A stretch of 64,000 nt of DNA, from contig JAXGPL010000002.1 of assembly GCA_040766985.1 (NCBI GenBank), positions 165,273 to 229,272 of the forward strand. Direction: 5' to 3'. Positions 59,170 to 64,000 of this stretch are shown here, piece after piece. The translations under genes were made by a program, and so were the position numbers. The notes beneath the pieces were generated by a model that worked only from the letters and a program-made list of their open reading frames with translations, was not told where the DNA came from and searched no databases. Source of the stretch: JAXGPL01 sp040766985 (GTDB lineage: Bacteria; Bacillota; Sulfobacillia; JAUYEG01). Position 1 is the stretch's first letter. Each line of letters opens with the position of its first letter.

Positions 59170-59988
59170 TTATTTACCAGCACTGACTGAGCGGTCCGCG
59201 TCGGTCCCGGAGTCCTTACCTGTGGGCTCCGGGGGCGCCAGTTCCGCGGTATGCTTGCGGTTGCTCCAGAGGCCGAACAACAACGCAAGGCCTGCGGCAA
59301 CCCGCACGGGTTGGAACAGAACCGACCAGATGCGCGCCTGCCAAGGCGCCTCGGGCTCGGACGGGAGCTTATAGGCTTCCGGGGCGTCTTTGAGCACGTA
59401 GATCCAGCCCAGTCCGCCGACCTCCTCCGCACCCCAGATCCTGGCGTTGGTCAGTCCACGCTGCTTTGCTGCTTCAACCGCGGCTTCGGCCTTGGCCACA
59501 ATCTCCTCACGCTCGCCGTATTGGAGGCAACCCGTGAGGCATGCCTTCACGCAGGCCGGTGTCATGCCATTGCTCATCCGGTCGTAGCACATGTCGCACT
59601 TACGGGCGCGGTTGCGTTCCTGGTCGTAGTAGATGACCCCGAAAGTGCAGTTGGCAATGCAGTAGTTGCAGCCGATGCATTTGGCCGCGTCGATCACCGT
59701 CGTGCCGAACTCGCTCTTGTGGATGGCCCCGGTAGGGCAGACCATGATGCATGCGGCATCCGTGCAGTGCATGCACTGGGTCTTGGCGAAGTTCCAGACC
59801 GGAGTGCCATCCTTCTCGGTTTCGTTGAAAAGCACGCGGGTGTAGGACCCGCGGAAATCAGGCGGATTCTCGTAGTTGCCGGTGAACTCCGTCATCGTCG
59901 CCGGCAACTGGTTCCATTGCTTGCAGGCAACCTGGCAGGCCCGGCACGCCGTGCACTTGGTGGTGTCGACCAGTATCGCCTTGGCCAC
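59170..59988 (-). CDS. fdhB: formate dehydrogenase iron-sulfur (beta) subunit
   Basis: Electron-transfer subunit of a membrane-associated formate dehydrogenase, 272 residues. Four [4Fe-4S] motifs: CTACRACQVAC, CMHCTDAACIMVC, CIGCNYCIANC and CDMCYDRMSNGMTPACVKAC. Near the C-terminus, VRVAAGLALLFGLW is a single membrane anchor, as in FdnH/FdoH. GTG at 59988 follows AAGGTGA, 2 bases after the fdhA stop. Like E. coli FdnH it has no signal of its own and probably travels with FdhA. Confidence 0.9.
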   Translation of the reverse strand: MAKAILVDTTKCTACRACQVACKQWNQLPATMTEFTGNYENPPDFRGSYTRVLFNETEKDGTPVWNFAKTQCMHCTDAACIMVCPTGAIHKSEFGTTVIDAAKCIGCNYCIANCTFGVIYYDQERNRARKCDMCYDRMSNGMTPACVKACLTGCLQYGEREEIVAKAEAAVEAAKQRGLTNARIWGAEEVGGLGWIYVLKDAPEAYKLPSEPEAPWQARIWSVLFQPVRVAAGLALLFGLWSNRKHTAELAPPEPTGKDSGTDADRSVSAGK

Positions 59989-59989
59989 T

Positions 59990-62900
59990 CTAGGTCACCT
60001 TCCTTACGTCGCACAGGAACACCTTATACTCCGGGATCGTTGTGTTGGCGTCGCCGATGTGCGCGGTTAGTTGGTTGGCTGCGTAACTGAGCTTCTTGTT
60101 CGGGCCGCCGGTGACGTACCCGTTGAAACCGTAGTGCCACGGCATCCCGACGACGTGATGGGTCTTGCCGTCGACAATGAACGGCGCCCAACGGTTGGTC
60201 ACGCAGACCTTGGCCTGGAGCTCGCCGCGCGCGGACACGACTTTGACCGTGTCACCGTTGGCGACGCCTTTCTCCTGGGCCAGCTGCGGGCTCATTTCGA
60301 CGAACATCTCCGGCATTGCTTCGGCGAGCCAGGGGACGTTACGCGTCATATTGCCCGACTGCCAGTGCTCGGTCACCCGGTAGGTAGTGCCGACGATCGG
60401 GTATTCCTCCGCCGAGCCCTGCCTGTTGTCATCCTCACCCCAGATTTTGACCGTCGGGTTGACCTGGCGCGAGGATATCGGGTTGGTCACGGGGCTCTCC
60501 CACGCTTCGTAGTGCTCGGGGAAGGGGCCCTCGTTGAGTTCCTTGGAGAACAGACAGCCGACGCCCTCATGGCGCATGATGAACGGCGATGCTGCCGATT
60601 TCTCCGGCGGCACGGTCGCTACGAAGTCGGGGACGTCGAACATGACCCAGGTCCCCGCCGTGGCATCCCACGTAAACGGCGCCCGGGACGGATCCCAAGG
60701 CCTGCCGCGCGGGTCGGCCGAGCAGCGGTTGTAGATCGTGCGACGGTTGACAGGCCACGCCCACGCCCAGTTCGGCGTGATACCGAGACCGCTTGGGTCG
60801 GACGCGTCGCGCCGGGCGGCCATGTTGCCGTCCTCGGTGTAGCACCCTGAGTAGATCCAGTTGCCGCACGAGGTCGTTCCGTCGTCAAGCAGCTTGGTGA
60901 AGTTGAGCAGCAGCTTGCCGGTCGTCAGGTCGTAACCGTTCATTTCCTTGGCCAGAAGGTGCGGGTCAGGATGCTGGCCGTAATCCCAGGTCAGGTTGAG
61001 CAAACCCTGGTCCTTGGGGTCGGTCGAACCGGCGTAGAGCTGCTTGAGTTCCTTCATCAGCTTGTCGACAACGTCGAGGTCCGGCAGAGCGTCGCCGGGC
61101 GGCGGGGCAGCGATGTACCGCCACTGCATCCAGCGTGCGCTGTTGGAAACGCTGCCTTCCTTCTCGGTCGAGGCCGCTGCGGGGAGCAGGAACACCTCGG
61201 TGTTGATGGCCTTGGGGTCGGTTCCCGGCCCCCGCCAGAACACCGAGGTATCGGTCTCAAAGATATCGACAGCGACCATCCATTCGAGGTTGGCGAGAGC
61301 CTTACGCTCCTTATTGGCGTTGGGCCCGCCGACGACCGGGTTCTGGCCCATCAAAATCAGGCCCTTGATCTCGCCCGCGTACATCGCCTCAAAGATGCCG
61401 ATGTGCGACATGTTCTTGCCGGCCGGAGCCTTGGGCAGCCACTGATAGCCGAACTCGTTGTCCGCCGTCGCCGCGTCCCCGTACCACGCCTTGAGCAGGC
61501 TGACCATGAACTTCGGAGTGTTCTTCCAGTAGTTGACGCTATCCGGATCCTTGGATACCGGCGTAGTTTGCTGCAGGAAGCTCGCAAGCGTCGGCATCGC
61601 CGACGTCGGAACCTTGAGATAACCGGGCAGCAAATGGTACAACAGCGCCGCGTCCGTCGACCCCTGCACGTTTGACTCGCCGCGCATGGCCTGGACGCCG
61701 CCGCCCGGCCGCCCGATGTTGCCCAACAGGAGTTGCAGCACGCTGAACGCGCGCACGTTCTGGGTACCGATCGTGTGCTGCGTCGTGCCCATGGCATAGA
61801 GGATGGTGCCCGCCTTGTCTGGCGCGCCCGTGGCCCCAAACGCCGCTGCGACCGCGAGGAACTTGTCCTTAGGGACGCCGGTCACCCGGGCCACTGTATC
61901 TGCATCATAGCGTGAGTAATGCTGTTTGAGCAGCTGGAACACGCACCGCGGGTTGCAGTGAGGGTCTTGTCCCGCAGAGGTATGCCCTGGAGTCGAGCGC
62001 GTAGTCCCATTTGCTTTTGTCGTACGCCCGGATCGTTGCGTCGTACCCTGCGAACAGGCCATCCGCAAAGCTGTAGCCCGAGTTGATGATGAACGAGCCG
62101 TTGGTGTACTCGGCAACGTACTCCTTGTGATAAAGGTTGTTCTGGATGATGTGGTTGATCATTCCGCCAACGAAAACGATATCCGTGCCGGGACGGATCG
62201 GGGCCCACACATCCGATACGGCCGCGGTACGGGTAAACCTGGGATCGACGTTGAGGATCTTGGCGCCGCGGTTCTCACGGGCCTTGAGCAGCCACTTAAA
62301 CGACATCGGGTGGTTCTCGGCCGCATTGGCCCCCATGATCAGGGCGCAGTCCGTGTTCCTCAGGTCAACCCAGTGATTGGTCATTGCTCCTCTGCCGAAT
62401 GAAGGCGCCAGACCGGCGACCGTGGCAGAGTGTCATATACGCGCCTGGTGGTCTAGCCAGGCGACACCGAGTCCCCGGACAAACTTGGAGTACGCGTAGC
62501 ACTCCTCATTGTCAAGAGCGGCTCCGCCCATGCACGCCAGCGCGTTCGTGCGGTTGACAGTGACGCCGGCCTGATCGACGGTTTCAAAGGACTCGTCTCG
62601 GGTCTTCTTGATGCGCTTGGCGATCTCCGCGATCGCCCAATCCCACGTCTTCTCCTCCCAATGATCAGAACCGGCCGCCCGGTACTTGACCTTGGTGAGA
62701 CGCCGCTCGTTGACGGCCAACTGGTACAGCGCTGAACCCTTGCTGCACAGAGAGCCGAGGTTGATCGGATGGTCCGGATCACCCTCGCAGTTGACCACTT
62801 TCCCGTTGATTGAGTGGCAGACGATACCACAACCAACGCCGCAATACGGGCAGATGGTCGTCGTCTCCTTGGCTTCGGCGATGCGCAAGGGCGCCGCCGA

Positions 62901-62993
62901 GGCTGACCGGACCTTGAACCCCAACCCGGTCAGGGCAGCCGCCGTAACGGTTGCTCCCGAGAGCTTAAGGAAGGACCGACGGGAAAGCTTCAC
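59990..62993 (-). CDS. fdhA: selenocysteine formate dehydrogenase catalytic (alpha) subunit, Tat-exported
   Basis: Molybdenum/tungsten bis-MGD enzyme oxidising formate to CO2, ~1,000 residues, FdnG-like. GTG at 62993 follows GGAGAGGTGATC. The N-terminal SRRSFLKLSG is a Tat signal. The [4Fe-4S] motif is CPYCGVGCGIVC. The codon at 62435-62433 is TGA (codon 187) inside QARI-U-HSATVAGLAPSFGRGAMTNHW, the place of the Sec in FdnG, so it reads as selenocysteine. Two further breaks near 61990 and 61968 (DYALDS / GIPLRDKTL / CVFQLLKQHYS) are probably one-base indels. The rest runs cleanly to the TAG at 59990. It is co-transcribed with fdhB, rnfC and rnfD. Confidence 0.92.
62395..62435 (-). promoter_or_regulatory. 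UGA Sec codon with bacterial SECIS-like hairpin
   Basis: The in-frame TGA (62435-62433) is followed by a hairpin whose apical part is GCC-GGTCT-GGC (62417-62407), the loop beginning 18 bases after the TGA. GGUCU in the apical loop is the SelB-binding feature of E. coli fdhF/fdnG SECIS elements. A lower stem of CTGCC...GGCAG can extend it. Confidence 0.85.
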
Positions 62994-63027
62994 CTGCTGA
63001 TCACCTCTCCTCCTCGTCTATCTCCCG

Positions 63028-63948
63028 CTAACCCGCATCCGGCCGGCCGCTATCCTCACCGACCGGGCTGAATCCACGCTGTCGCGCGACTTCATCCAAA
63101 TGCAGGGTCACTATATCCTCAAGGGGCAGGTATGCCCTGACCCCTAAGAGCCGTTCATCGGAAACCTTAAAGTACTGCCCGCACCGTTTGCATAAGTACA
63201 CCCGGTGGCTCTCGTCGCCGTGGACGAACAGCGACTCGATATCGTCTTGCCCCGCGTCTTTGCAGCCAGGACAGGCGATCCGCGGAAACGCCCACTCGTT
63301 GCCGCACTCCCGGCAACGCAGAAACCGCCCGCCGTCGGGTTCGACATGCTTGCCCATCAGGGGGCGCCCGCCGCATGCGGGACACGAACTTCGTGCGGGG
63401 TAGGCTTGGTCGGCGACGCTCGCAGGCTCGGCCCCGCACCGCCACGCGGTAAAGGGTTGCGAGGCCATCCGAAGGACGTACAGCGCAACTTCAGGCGAAA
63501 CCCCGGTTGCAGCTGCAACATCCAGGACGGCGTTTGAATCCGAGCCGGTCGCCGCGCGGGCCAGCGCGCCGGTATCGATCAACCGACACTTGGCCGCAAA
63601 CTCACGAAGTGCCTCGGCTCCGAGAGGGGAGTGGCCGCCCACCGCACGCGCGACACGGTCGATGGCGTCGTAAGTCCAGCCGGCCGGCGGAAGGGATTGC
63701 CGCGGAATATCCGTCCCGGAGCGCTCCAATGCGTCGAGCAGGTCGGATTGGGCCTGGGCAACCGCGGCGACCATCGCCAAGAGATCCCCGGGCAGACTCT
63801 CCTGCCGGCGGTAGAAGGAAATCGCCGCTTCAACGTCGTCAGACCAGAACAGCTGACGGCGCCGACTCGAATCGTTTGCGGAAATGGGCATGACCCCCTG
63901 CCGTTGCGGCTGATATGTCTGCGACTGCTGAGCCGATGTTGGTTGCAT
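63028..63948 (-). CDS. fdhE: formate dehydrogenase accessory protein FdhE
   Basis: Cytoplasmic rubredoxin-like maturation factor for formate dehydrogenases. It has ~306 residues with four CxxC pairs: CPACG, CRECG, CPGCK and CKRCG, in the C-terminal metal domain. ATG at 63948 is five bases after GGAG; ATG 63891 and GTG/TTG codons further up are alternatives. It lies 34 bases upstream of fdhA on the same strand. This is the first visible gene of the operon; an upstream promoter may lie beyond the window edge. Confidence 0.88.
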   Translation of the reverse strand: MQPTSAQQSQTYQPQRQGVMPISANDSSRRRQLFWSDDVEAAISFYRRQESLPGDLLAMVAAVAQAQSDLLDALERSGTDIPRQSLPPAGWTYDAIDRVARAVGGHSPLGAEALREFAAKCRLIDTGALARAATGSDSNAVLDVAAATGVSPEVALYVLRMASQPFTAWRCGAEPASVADQAYPARSSCPACGGRPLMGKHVEPDGGRFLRCRECGNEWAFPRIACPGCKDAGQDDIESLFVHGDESHRVYLCKRCGQYFKVSDERLLGVRAYLPLEDIVTLHLDEVARQRGFSPVGEDSGRPDAG

Positions 63949-64000
63949 GATGGCTCCGGCAACACCCACAAACAATCGACCAAAGTCATTTACTACGACA

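Overview
The window is a stretch of a high-G+C, endospore-forming anaerobic Firmicute, most like a member of the Desulfotomaculum/Pelotomaculum/Moorella-type Clostridia. The spore genes (spoVS, spoVK, a pdaB-like deacetylase, an alpha/beta-type small acid-soluble protein gene, and SpoIIIE/FtsK), the bacillithiol genes, rny, glnR-glnA, a 2-oxoacid:ferredoxin oxidoreductase, Rnf subunits and a selenocysteine formate dehydrogenase all point this way. GTG and TTG starts are common. The species assignment is an inference; no rRNA is present.

Layout. 0-7.9 kb: the 3' part of spoIIIE/ftsK, a UPF0182 membrane protein, an amidohydrolase remnant, asnS and a RodZ-like protein. 8-13.4 kb: a D,D-carboxypeptidase, then an NtrC-type response regulator and an unusual large histidine kinase. 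13.3-17.9 kb (minus strand): a pdaB-like deacetylase and the mrfB-mrfA DNA repair pair, with a LexA-box-like site upstream. 18-22.4 kb: bshB, bshA, a DUF483 gene and rimO. 22.5-31.7 kb: a small membrane protein, an FtsH-like protease, cinA, thpR, recA, recX, rny, an unidentified gene, ymdB and spoVS. 31.8-37.5 kb: korABC, an M19 dipeptidase, a PHP phosphoesterase and a TldD/PmbA protein. 37.5-40.7 kb: pxpA, a fused pxpBC and a spore SASP gene. 40.7-55.6 kb: miaB-mutS-mutL-miaA-hfq, a putative lipoprotein, spoVK, a small GTPase, hflX, ynbB, glnR and glnA, an order that resembles the Bacillus/Clostridia one. 55.7-64 kb (minus strand): fdhE, fdhA (Sec), fdhB, rnfC, rnfD, then tatA and tatC.

Functional themes. 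One is DNA repair and recombination (recA/recX, mutSL, mrfAB, cinA). Another is RNA modification and decay (rny, hfq, miaA, miaB, rimO, thpR). Nitrogen control is carried by glnR-glnA, with a perfect GlnR box sitting inside the promoter spacer. Energy metabolism is represented by Kor and by a Tat-exported formate dehydrogenase directly linked to RnfC and RnfD but not to the other Rnf subunits. That last locus is the most unusual gene combination here.

Sequence quality. Single-base indels interrupt many otherwise well-conserved genes: a few in spoIIIE, UPF0182, the response regulator, mutS, mutL, hflX and fdhA, and very many between about 23.4 and 36.2 kb, where a run of 31 T also interrupts korA. 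Conserved residues continue on both sides in another frame. I therefore treat these as genes with probable sequence or assembly errors, not as real pseudogenes, and give gene spans across the breaks.
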